Source: Chrysomallon squamiferum | Taxonomy: Eukaryota > Mollusca > Gastropoda > Neomphalida > Peltospiridae | Length of the DNA stretch: 64,000 nt | Assembly (NCBI GenBank): GCA_012295275.1 | Contig: CM022678.1 | Span: 13,342,617-13,406,616 of the forward strand | Reading direction: 5' to 3' | Shown here: positions 35,801 to 46,592 of the stretch, piece after piece | Position numbering within the stretch: position 1 is the first letter of the stretch | How the letters are laid out: every line of letters begins with the position of its first letter | Program-made: the position numbers and the translations under genes | Notes under the pieces: model-generated | Seen by the model: the letters and a program-made list of their open reading frames with translations, nothing else | Databases searched by the model: none | What the model was told of the DNA's origin: nothing

Positions 35801-38800
35801 TTTCATCAAAACCTATGTCACCAGCACCTAAAGGTTGGTGGAGGGTAAAGAAGAAGAAGAAAAAAAAAAAAAAAAAAGAATTGAATAAAAATATATTCAT
35901 TTAAATTCTAGAAACATTTTTAAAAAGAATACATTTCTGAAAAATTATTAAGCACAAATATTAATTTTAAGGAATTATGATATTCAGAATAATAAATAAA
36001 TAATACTTTTACACTGAATCAGTAAAACTCGTCAAAAAGTCCTGATAAAATTAATAATAAAATTTGCTTTTCAAATGAAGTAAACACAATTGAAAGTAAA
36101 AATATAAAAATGTTATTCCTTTGAATAATGAAAAATTTCTAACAAAGGATATTCCAGAAAAAAACATTATGAGCATGGAAAGGCACTTTGTTTAAAGTAT
36201 GCATGGTATATCCATAATACATTTTATGGGTTTTTGAGATTCATGTTACAAAAGAAATAAAATAATAATAATTATAATAATAATAATGGTGATAATTAAA
36301 AAAAAATTAAAATTAAAAAAAGCAAGAAAAATAATAATAAAAAATAAACAGAAAGGAATATAGAAGTTAATTATGTGCCATAATTTCAATTTACCATACC
36401 TTCAGAACAAAATATTTATTTCTGGAATAGCCATTCTTATGTAAATAATAATAATTCATTCCAATTGGAGTCTCTTCAAAAATTCAGATCAGAAAGTGAT
36501 GGTTAGGTGCCATCTTGGGAAGGGGTCAAAGGTCAGTTTTTCAACAGATACTTATCAATATCAAAAAAAGAAAAAAAAGAAAAGAAAGGAAAACAGAATA
36601 TTTAAAGGTAAAACAAAATAATGGAATTTTTTACTTTCAGCACGCTTGACATTACAAGAATTATTCACAGGCATAGTAGGTGTAATATTTAAAAAGCAAA
36701 TGATCTTGAAAACAGTAAACGCTATTCCAGAAATAAATGTTTTGAAACCCCCTTATGAAAATAATACAGATGAAAAAAATTTAACAAAATAAACAAATAA
36801 ATATATAAATAAAATAAAGGAAAGTAATTATTTTTAAGCCATTGTTTATTCTGTGTGTGGTAAATACATTATATTTATGAGAATTCAGTGATTGTACTAT
36901 CTTTTGTATACTCAAGTAAATATGTAATTAACGCTTTTTCCTTACTATCTGAAATGCAATTAAAGTGGGGTTTAGGTGGGTTTTTTTTGAACTAAGTACT
37001 TCAGTAACTAAATAAAAAGATGTACTCAGAAAATGTCTCATTTTACAAAAGGTGAATCTCTATCAGCAATATGAATGAGAAGCAATATGAATAAGAACCA
37101 TCTCTCTTCAGTTTTAAAAGTGTCGCAAAAATAGACCTAGCCTAAAGAATATATACATACTTTAACTTATTTACATACTGACAGAAAAAGAAAAATGCCT
37201 GTGAATAAGACTATGGCCTGACTCCAATTGGAATGGAGATCAACCTTTGACCCCAAACAGATGACACCTTACCCCGATCAGATCCACATGGAGAATCGAT
37301 GGGGTCATCATGACTATCCTCATGAAAATTTGAATCACAAAGTGATTCATCATCAGCACGGGTGTTATGGGAAGTATAATCCCATTCACAGAATCCAGGA
37401 TCTGAGTCAAGACCCAGCCCACTGTCCAGATGCCCCAAAGGGGCTTTATGATCACATTTGTTATTATTATTAATAAGGTCTGAGTTGAAGTTATCACAGT
37501 TAATGTTGAGACACAATTGTTTAATCCCTGAGTGATTAATGCACATTTTTTTACAGTCTGAAATGGGTGAAGGAACTGCTGTGTTATATTCTGCATTAAT
37601 ATTTTTGTCAGGTGGAATATTTGCATTTATATCTTCATCACTGTCAATACAAATACCACTGTCCACAGTTATACGTGATGATCGATCAGTAAAACCAGTC
37701 ATATTGTCTTTGTTTTGTTCTATACATTTACTACATGTAGATAATGGTATATTTTGTTTGTACAATGTTGTCTGACAAATAGCAAGTATCAACTCAAAGT
37801 CTAGTGGAGTTTTTGTGAAATCAGTATCGTACCCATTAATTACAATACACATGTCTTTTTCACTTATTTCTCCACCAAAACCTTCATCGATGTTACCTGG
37901 TAAAAATGAAAATTTCACATTCTCTTAATTCTCATCTGTTTAATTTTTTCTTTGTCTATTTCACTGATATTTAATAAAATCCACAATAATTTGAAAAAAG
38001 ATAAATAAAATATAAAGGTTTAAAAAATGTTCAACTTTAAAACTTAGTGTTAACTATTAAAGTAAACAAAAGAAATGCAAATGCTGTTTGATAATCAGTG
38101 GAATTAGGACCCTCAATAAACCTTTGTGGCTTAAGGACAATTTTTAGTCAATGTTTGAATTACTTTTATGTATTTACCAAGCAGAAATATTTTTGGAAGA
38201 AATAATACTGGCTCTAATATAAATGTCTGTGGTTTCTTTGTTGGACTCCATTTAGAAGTCTGCCTATAATGAATATGACATTTAGTTTTGAATTATCATG
38301 AAAAGTGACAGTATAAAATATAAACATGATGCTTAATATGAACTGTACGACAAAAACAGTATAATGAACTCACCAAAACCATCATCTCCCATAAAAGCTA
38401 TGCTACCTAAATCTTCTCGCATGGTTATTTCTTCTGGTCGACTCTGATTTACAGAAAACTGAGCCTGAACATCAATATCTCTGTAAATAAAAACAGAAAA
38501 ATAATTTAAGGACAAAACTTTATTGCATGTTAAATATTTATTTTTTTTTTTTTTATATTCTGCATGGTTCTCAGTTGGATTTTATGTTTCAGTCAACATA
38601 ATACATGTTTAAAAATATCTCAGTCTGCTATTTTTCTTAATCTTTAGATATCACATTTTTTGTTGTCAAAAATTACAACTATCATTTTGTCAGGCATGCA
38701 ATGGTGTGAATATTCCTTTGTGAAGGTTAAAATGGTCCAACATTAAACATACAATCTTCTTTCACAGTGTTCCCAACAGAAAAGCACATAGCATGTTCAT

Positions 38801-39601
38801 CATTCTAACTACATTTATTTATTTCAATGAAACTCAAAAAATAAAACCACTGAAGAAAACAGATCCTTCAGCCCAATGTATCTTAGGGCAACATTTAATC
38901 ACTTCAGTACAAATAAAAATCCACTTACTCCAAATCAGCAAGAGTCGTTTCAAAGTCATGAAAGTTTTCCTGAAGAGTTATCGCTGCAACTGCAGCTTCT
39001 CTGTTTTCTTCTGGTAGATCCACTACACCAGGGCGAAAAGCCATTTTTATTTTTACAAATGCTTCATTACAGTCAGCCAAAAGGTACTTGGCCTTTCGGG
39101 AATAAATCCTCACAACTCCAAGTAAAAGATGACCTGAGGTCCGTAAAGCCATTTTCACCTATAAATAAAATGAATTTATTTTGTTATTGTCAACATGTGA
39201 GTTTTTGTACACAATATTAAAATTAAATACCATTACAGATCTTTGAAAGGCCAATTTCATTAACAGAGTATTTCTGATTTATACTTTGCTGCCATTTTTA
39301 AACTGGTCAAAGCTCTATCAGTGTTTTGGTTTTATTTATTGTTTTAACATTACAAAATAAAAGATTTTTAAACCTATAGTTTAACCTGTAATTTAAATCG
39401 CACACATCATTTATTTCTTGTTATGTTAGATATTGTAATTCATTTAATTACATTCACCTTTGGCTTTAATATTGCTTCCACACTGCTGTCAATGTTCGTT
39501 TCAAATACATGAGCTTTAGTCAGCTTTTTGTCCCAATGTGCTGCGAGCCAAATCCTGGCCAACGGCCCCTTCTTACTCAGCACAAAATGTGCGTAAAACA
39601 T
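29867..39601 (-). CDS. RAD21: RAD21 cohesin kleisin subunit, 12 coding exons
   Basis: Exons 39458-39601, 38929-39158, 38374-38480, 37273-37896, 35609-35827, 35160-35222, 34662-34763, 31912-32085, 31415-31638, 31040-31151, 30466-30830, 29867-30160; phases agree and give 885 residues (human 631). RAD21 closes the SMC1-SMC3 ring. The N-terminal SMC3-binding domain ([34 protein letters not shown]) and the C-terminal SMC1-binding winged helix ([28 protein letters not shown]) are intact. The middle has [10 protein letters not shown] (separase site 1, ExxR), [19 protein letters not shown], and [20 protein letters not shown] with the SA-binding region after it. The 624-nt exon 4 adds 208 residues absent from vertebrate RAD21; skipping it keeps frame and gives 677 residues. 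A non-coding 5' exon is likely, since a TTTTTCAG acceptor precedes the ATG. Confidence 0.96.
31912..34662. other. largest RAD21 intron (about 2.6 kb)
   Basis: The interval 32086-34661 is intronic. Most is plain AT-rich DNA. One patch (about 33870-34270) is distinctly richer in G and C, with a 65-codon minus-strand open frame at 33952-34149 ([20 protein letters not shown]) that I do not recognise; it may be an old transposon fragment. Confidence 0.5.
35376..35404. repeat. poly(A) run in RAD21 intron
   Basis: About 26 consecutive A bases in the intron between the exons at 35609-35827 and 35160-35222; on the RAD21 strand it is a T-run. It might mark an old retrotransposed tail, but no body is seen next to it. 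Confidence 0.7.
37273..37896 (-). CDS. RAD21 exon 4: 208-residue lineage-restricted insert
   Basis: Acceptor TTACCAG before 37896, donor CGGG then GTAAGG after 37273; the exon is 624 nt, phase 1 at both ends, like the neighbouring acidic exons. It starts [16 protein letters not shown], echoing the flanking DDGFG and EDGFGG motifs, then becomes Ser/Asp/Asn-rich with scattered Cys. Two similar motifs stand out: [12 protein letters not shown] and [13 protein letters not shown]. The frame stays open for 62 further bases past the donor (stop at 37211), so retention of the intron would yield a truncated protein of about 388 residues. The segment is visibly less AT-rich than the introns around it. 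I do not recognise a domain. Confidence 0.85.
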
Positions 39602-40277
39602 GTTTTATTTATAACACAGTAGCACCTGAAAAATATATAAAATACATTTAAACATTCCAACACAAGTGTAAATATTATATTATTTATACAGATTTAAACA
39701 AAAATTTATTCTCAATAATGCACATAATTGCTAATACAGTAAATTAGTAATACACCAAAAATAATGCCATTCACATTTTTTCACTACATGACTATTAACT
39801 CTTAAAACAATTAAAATGAAGTTGGGTTTTATTTGATTCAAATATATCTGTGTATGTAGATAGATACATACACACAAACATGTATACATACAATCCCCAT
39901 AGTACATTAAAAAGGGAGACAACTCATTTTAAAAAAATTAATTTATACGTTTTAAATATATAAATCAAATGCTTTAAGCTTTTTAAAAACTTTTATATAA
40001 TTGATTATGCAAACAGCCAAAACGAGATATTTCCATTTCCTTAATTTGTAGTATGTAGCGTCTCCGACCAAATGAAGCAAATGATCGATCGGCTAACGAA
40101 TTCATGAAGCACTTTACCTTTATCACAATATATATATGTGTACAAATCCCTAGCTAATAAGGCATCGGAGATTAACTTTTTGTTAGTCGGGCGGTCGAAT
40201 AGAATAATTTAAACATAAATTCAACATATTAAGCTCCAGAAACAAGAATCTGTATACACAAAATGGCGTCCCTTTTG

Positions 40278-40286
40278 TTTCCCGCC
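40278..40286 (-). promoter_or_regulatory. E2F-type site
   Basis: TTTCCCGCC (GGCGGGAAA on the RAD21 strand) matches the E2F core consensus. It lies next to a GGCGTCCC/GCCATTTTG stretch in the presumed RAD21 promoter; E2F control would fit a cell-cycle gene. Confidence 0.55.
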
Positions 40287-40775
40287 CAAACAAGACGTTC
40301 GAAATAAAACCTGTTTACCTTCAATACCATCCGCATCATAAATATTCCTGTACAGTATTTTTAATTTTCAATTATATTTTTTTTGTTATTATTACTTCAA
40401 ATTATATATCTTTATTACGATAGATTTCACAATAATGGTGGCTATTTTATGAAGTATAATCGTAAATAACATTAATGTCAATCTAGCGTACTAATACAAT
40501 AAACAACAAATGCAGGTGCTCGAATTCTGGGGCATCTGTGACCTCAAAAAAAAAAAAAAAAAAATCTTAGAGCAAAAAATGGCCCTATTACGTTTGTATG
40601 GAATGTGGTTAATTGTAGAATAAATAATTATTTTTTGGGGGGTATGGGGCATTTATAAAACAAATTCTCATATAAAATGCAAAATAATGTCTGATTATGC
40701 TCTGGCCTAGATTTTTTAATATGCTGGCGAAAATGCAGGCTATGAATATGACGCATCATGAACCTAAGCAAAACA

Positions 40776-40785
40776 ATCACGTGAT
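40776..40785. promoter_or_regulatory. palindromic E-box
   Basis: ATCACGTGAT, a full CACGTG palindrome, 148 bp upstream of the BFR1-like start codon. Such sites bind USF/MAX/MITF-type bHLH-ZIP factors in animals. Confidence 0.45.
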
Positions 40786-40795
40786 AGCTGTTGTC

Positions 40796-40806
40796 AAGAT
40801 GGCCGC
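40796..40806 (+). promoter_or_regulatory. YY1-like site
   Basis: AAGATGGCCGC differs by one base from the YY1 core AAGATGGCGGC and lies 127 bp upstream of the BFR1-like start codon. YY1 sites often sit at transcription starts of housekeeping genes, so this may mark the start site. Confidence 0.5.
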
Positions 40807-40932
40807 ATAGTTGAGTCAGAATAGACTCGACATGCGGCTAAAAACAGAAATTAACTTTTCTTTTTCATTTATTTGCATTAAATTTATTGCTGTGTCAGGT
40901 AATATGAAAACACCTTTATAAACATTTGAAAT

Positions 40933-43900
40933 ATGGCAAGTGGATCAGAAGAAGATGTTTTAAAAGAAGGCACGGGTAAGAAACTACTACCTCAGTTTGA
41001 GTCAGTACCTGGTTCAGTGGTTAAGTGTTTTAGTTTTCAACGATGTTTTGTTAGAACCAAAACCTTGAAGTTACTGTTAGTAGAATAACCGCTTCAGTTT
41101 TATATATATGACAGCTATTATTATTAGTGAAAGATCTACAAATTGAGAAGACAATAAATTGGTAGTATATTCGTAAGTGCATGCAAAAGTACATTTAATG
41201 TAGTGAATGTGTGATTTGCAGAACTAGCGTATCATATGCCATGGCTGATATGCCTATGGAAACGCTTTTAGTTTAACAATTTTTAATTGGGTTAATCCCA
41301 GATATATATTCAGTAATTTATTATTTTTTAATTTCATGTTGCTTAAAAACGGCACTGTCAGTGTCAGATCCGTTTCATGCCAGTAATGTTATTTTTGATA
41401 ATACAGGAAATAGACTAGAATTTAGTTACTAAACTAGTAACTTGGTAGAGTGCCAGCTGAGAAGACAGAACTTTTAAGATAATAAGAATAATTACGAAGA
41501 TATCTTTAGTTGAGCATTAATATTTTAATATTTTTTGGTGTAACAAGTTTGCAAATAAAATAACACTTTTTATTCCTTTACCATGTGATGGGGTAAAATG
41601 GTAGTGTCACATTTTCATACCATATTATTTTATTGCCACACTTTGTCATGAGAGATAATTGTCACATCACATGCAACAATTACTTGGAAATATGAACTCA
41701 TACATAATACAACATACCCAGTTTTATACAGAGTTTTGGAATGTCCTAACAAACGTATATGCATGATAGTAAAAATATGACTTTTAGTAATAAAAATATG
41801 TGGTGTGTTGTGTTTATTGACAGAACACTAAAGAAGGTTACATTATTTAATAATCTTAGGATGGGTTTGCTGAGTAAATCTTTTTGATCTCAGTGATAAT
41901 TTTGGTGGCTAAAGTTGACCACTGACTAAGGTTAATTATTGTTGCACATTTGATTTGGGAATTTTTTTCTTCACTGATTTTTATTTTTATGACCAAGGTT
42001 TATTTTTGTGACACAATCAATTCAACTTATGAATGTAATTATATTTTTTACAGTGTACTTTGATAAAGACCAGAATTCTTTTTTTCTTCTTTTTCTTATT
42101 AGTATTGTTATACATTTTGTAATGATTAAAAGATGGATACTTATTATATGTTTGATATATTGTTACAGGTTCCAATGCAGCCAGTCCACATACTATAAAC
42201 TGATATTTTTAAATATGTTTGTATAAGTATTTTTCAAGTATTTAAGAAAAGAAATAGAAAAGTAATAATATTATTTTATTATTATTATTATTATTTTTAT
42301 TTGATAATCAGCTACATTATTCCATAGAATTCTATTTGTGTTATTATTCCACTTTTCTTTCAGGAACAGTTAGCCAAACATACTTGCCTGAAAAAGGAAA
42401 TTTGTATAATTATAAAGTAACTGTTTTCATTGTTTTCCTTCAGTTAGGTCTGACCAAGTTTTATATATATTCTTTAACTGTTTAAAATACCTTTAGTATG
42501 TTGATTTCGGCTTATTAAACCTTTTCATTGGGGAATCACCTATTAGTCATGTCACTTCCTTATTGTGTAAAATGTGTTTATCCAAAATCTGTTCTATATT
42601 TAAATCAGTGTCGTACAGTGCATATAACAAGTTAGGAGAAAATACATGGATAAACTAACCATTAGCATAACACGTTTAAAAAAAATCATACCTGTAACTT
42701 ACCTTTAAATGATCTTATTTCACAAATGTGCTAATTTTGTTTATAAGAATTATGGGTTTGTATTTATTTATTTATTTATTTATTTAATTATTACACATCT
42801 TCATCAATGTGCTTGTTTACATGTCAGCATCTAGCTCAAAAGTAGGAAAAAATTCCAAGTATTCAACAGGAAAGTATTTGATAAATATGGCTGATGCCAT
42901 TTTTAATTTACAACTGTGTGTGCATGCTCATCTTGAAGGTGATCATCTTCTTCATCTTGTAATTATATTATAATTCTGAATATTTTAATTGCTTATATCA
43001 GATATATATATATAAATCAAACTCTCTATGGAGCAGATACAGGTTACATCAAACTGATCAATATATCAAACAGAAACAGGATAACCATTTGTCCCTGCTT
43101 CTGCAAAATAATGGAAAATATAATTACCAACATAACTGCCTAATAATGGTTGCCAACTCCACAGTCCCTTCCATCCCTTCAGTGTGTTTTCCCCCCAGTC
43201 TCTCTTGTCTTTTACTTAATAAACAATACGTGGACTTCCCTGAAGTCAGCAGATCTTTTGTCTCTCGCTAATGATTGTTAATTGTTAGGAGATTTCAGTA
43301 ATTGGATTACTGTTAACTAACAATACATATTTAATTAAAACATACTGTTAGGAATATTCGTAGAAATGAATGGGTAACACATTTACTTACTTTAATAATC
43401 GATGCAGGTTAATTACAAGATGTTACACTGTATTAAAGGAAGCTATTTAGGTAAATAAATGTTACACACATTTTCAAAAACTGTAACTTAATTGTACAAC
43501 AATATAAAATATTATAATAAGTAAAAGAATAGCTATTTTATGTAAACAGTAAATTCAATTTTAATGAATTTTAGAAGAATTAATGAGATGGGTGGTGTTG
43601 CATACCATGAAGCAGCAATTCAATGTCAGGCTTAACTGAAGAATGTCATTTAGATGGCAGTCAGAGTGTTGCAAGCAAAGGTGTTTTCGAGAAAGGTTTT
43701 TCACAGCAAAATGTACTTCCGAACATAGCTACAGTGCACTGAACATGTTCAATAAGTTGTGGAAATTTGTCAGGTGGAAGGATGATATCACAAAAGAAGG
43801 AAAGGAGAGAAGATGTGTGGAACTTAGCTTTTAATTCATCATTGCATTGCATATCTACCAATTCCATTTGCAAGGAAGCTGGAGAATCGTCCTCTGGGAG

Positions 43901-46505
43901 TTCAAAAGGGAACCTGAACAATTTGAAATCTGCAGACAGTGGTCGGATTCCTCCAAACGGGAGGCAAATTCTTACCACAGTGACATGATGACTGCAGCAC
44001 AAGCCTTCACTTCAATATCAGGAAATGAACAAGCAGCAAGATGTAGAAAATGCTGAAACTGACAACTGGGATTCCCACAAATGTAGATTCACTTCAAATG
44101 CTGTGATATGTGAGGTTCTTCTCACGAAGAAAGGTGAAAATGTATTGTTGCAGGTCCCATACATGAGACAGCAAGGCTCCACAACTCAGCCAGCGCACTT
44201 CTGAAACGTAGAGCAGGTCACCGTAGTTTGCATTCACTTCATCCATCAGTACCTGGAATTGGCGATGTTTCAGTCTGTGAGAAAGAATGGAACTGACAAC
44301 CTTCACTACAACTGACATGACATCAACGAGATTTGCAAAAATGGCCCATAAGGATTCTTGGTGACGAAGCTGCACTTTTATTCACTCCAATCATTGCCAG
44401 TGCACCATCAGTTGTTACACTTACAAGAAATAAGGTTCTGAACATGTCTTTTCCACGGGTGGTGTCATATATTGGAACAATCTCCAAGAACTCTTCGTGC
44501 ACCTTGAGGGCAGAAGTGCCACCATGTAGGAAAACAGCCAGTTGGGCTGTGTCTTTCACTGATGTCAGTGCTCTCATCAAGAATGAAAGAAAAGGTGACA
44601 AAGGTCAAGTACTTTAATAAATCTTGCACACTGTCTGACATCTCCTCGACATGGTGATGAATAGTATGAGATGACAGGCTCATATTCTCCATGACCGAAG
44701 TAGTGCTGGGAAGACAGAATTCACCAGTCATGAGACATTCCTTGACAAGGTCTCCATCAGAAAATGGCTTCATCCATTGAGCAAGGAGTAGTGAAACTTT
44801 GTAACTGGCATGTGTCACTTTTACATGCTAAGATAGTTCTTTACAAAACATCAAAGTGTCCTTTTAGAGATCGCCTTACAATTTAATGATGGCATCCTTT
44901 CTCTCAGAAGCAGACATTGAAGCAAATTTGAAGATTGATATGCTGTTTCCCAATAGTGGCATTAAACTCTGAAAATGGCAACTGTTTTCAAACAGATCAG
45001 GCACTGAGCTTGTCCAAACTGATCAATGAAAAAGTACTTCTCTGTCCACTCAGACTTTCAGCATCCACTTTTATCTTTTTTAAATGTGAGGTTGTGGATA
45101 TGATTGACTGGGGGGAAATGATAGATAGTAAAAAGCAAAAATGCAAAAACCAGTTCTATTCATGACAGCAAGAGGTTAGCATGGTTCAATTTGCCCACGT
45201 GTGTAATTGATTCAGGATTGAAATAACAATGAATTGAGGAAGCAAGCAGCCATTCAGATGTGGCAGCATTGATTCGATGAGCATCTTCAAAACACCTTAA
45301 AATTTTGTCAGAATTTTTTGTTAATGTTGTTTGATTTTAATATTGGTGGTTTATTAATTATTATAAAGTTGGATGTTCCACCCAATATCACAAAGAAATT
45401 CTGCCAGCTTTCCTCAAGGCTATTGACACACAAGTTGTGAAGACACTCTTGCAGCTGGACTTAGCGTGGAGGTGGGTTGACAACTGCATCCTGCTGGATG
45501 ATGGTGGCCACTGTCACCTGCTCACACTGAAACCATTCGGTAACTCACCAGGTTGATGGGTAGTTGTAGCCCACAAGGTCGAAGAACATATTGTTCCAAC
45601 CTTCACACAAGTTGTTCATACAAGGATTATTGTTCATGGTAGCATATAAATGTGAAGACTCTTTCATTAATCCTCCCTAAATGACCCTGATTAATAAGTG
45701 TAACAAGTCAACACCCCTGCACAATAATGAAGCCTCTTTCTTTAATGTAGCCTAATTGATCTAATCAATAAGCTTAACAATTACCCAGTGCATACTTGAT
45801 GCACATTCAGTACTTTTCAAACCCATATAATTTGTTATAAAAAAATTGTGATATTTTAGCTGGTGATTTTTTGTTCTTGTATTAAATTCTGACTTTTTTT
45901 CTGGGACTTTTTTTCCAGCCACCATCTAAATATGGCTGAGAAAACTTTCCACAGTTTGAGGCCCTATTAGGGTTTGGTTAAGGGCCCTATTATGCAAGAT
46001 AAAAACAGTTTACCATCATAGGCTGTTCCTTTTCTTCATACATGGTGGTTTGTGTTTTTAAAAAATATTTAGAATTTTATTAATTAACATAAAATATACT
46101 GAAACAACTATTTAAAAAAATATATAAATATATCCCAGTTCTTACTATCACCATAGAGAAACAATACGTCTAGAGTGACTTAGAAATATATAGAAAACTC
46201 TATTATTATTGTTATTGTTATCATTAGTATTATGCATAATATTCAAAATATATTTAATCAAATACTTTTATCTGTGAAATTACCACCCATAACTTGTTTG
46301 TGTATAGGTATCTATAGGAATATTACATGACCTAGAAACTACAGACTGCCACATGCGCAAATCTATTTTGTTTTATGGGTCACCTTGCACTATTAATAGA
46401 GATGATGAATAAGACACAGCTAGACTTGACTACAGCTTTTTATTAGCTTACAGTTTATTTTTTTAGTTTTTTGGTGTTACTATTAATGTTGTTGTAAGTA
46501 ACACA

Positions 46506-46592
<87 letters not shown>

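Larger units (their letters stand above)
39602..40932. promoter_or_regulatory. divergent promoter region, RAD21 / BFR1-like gene
   Basis: 1331 bp separate the two oppositely oriented start codons. An unspliced-looking acceptor (TTTTTCAG before about 39628 on the minus strand) suggests the RAD21 5' UTR is split, placing its first exon near 40.2-40.4 kb. GC content rises around 40.26-40.32 and 40.74-40.85 kb, each with recognisable motifs, listed separately. Confidence 0.65.

Noticed and set aside
37211-37272. Stop at 37211 as the natural end of a truncated RAD21 isoform
   Set aside because: A consensus phase-1 donor at 37273 joins perfectly to the next exon, so the extra open codons are more likely intron read-through. 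It remains a minor possibility.
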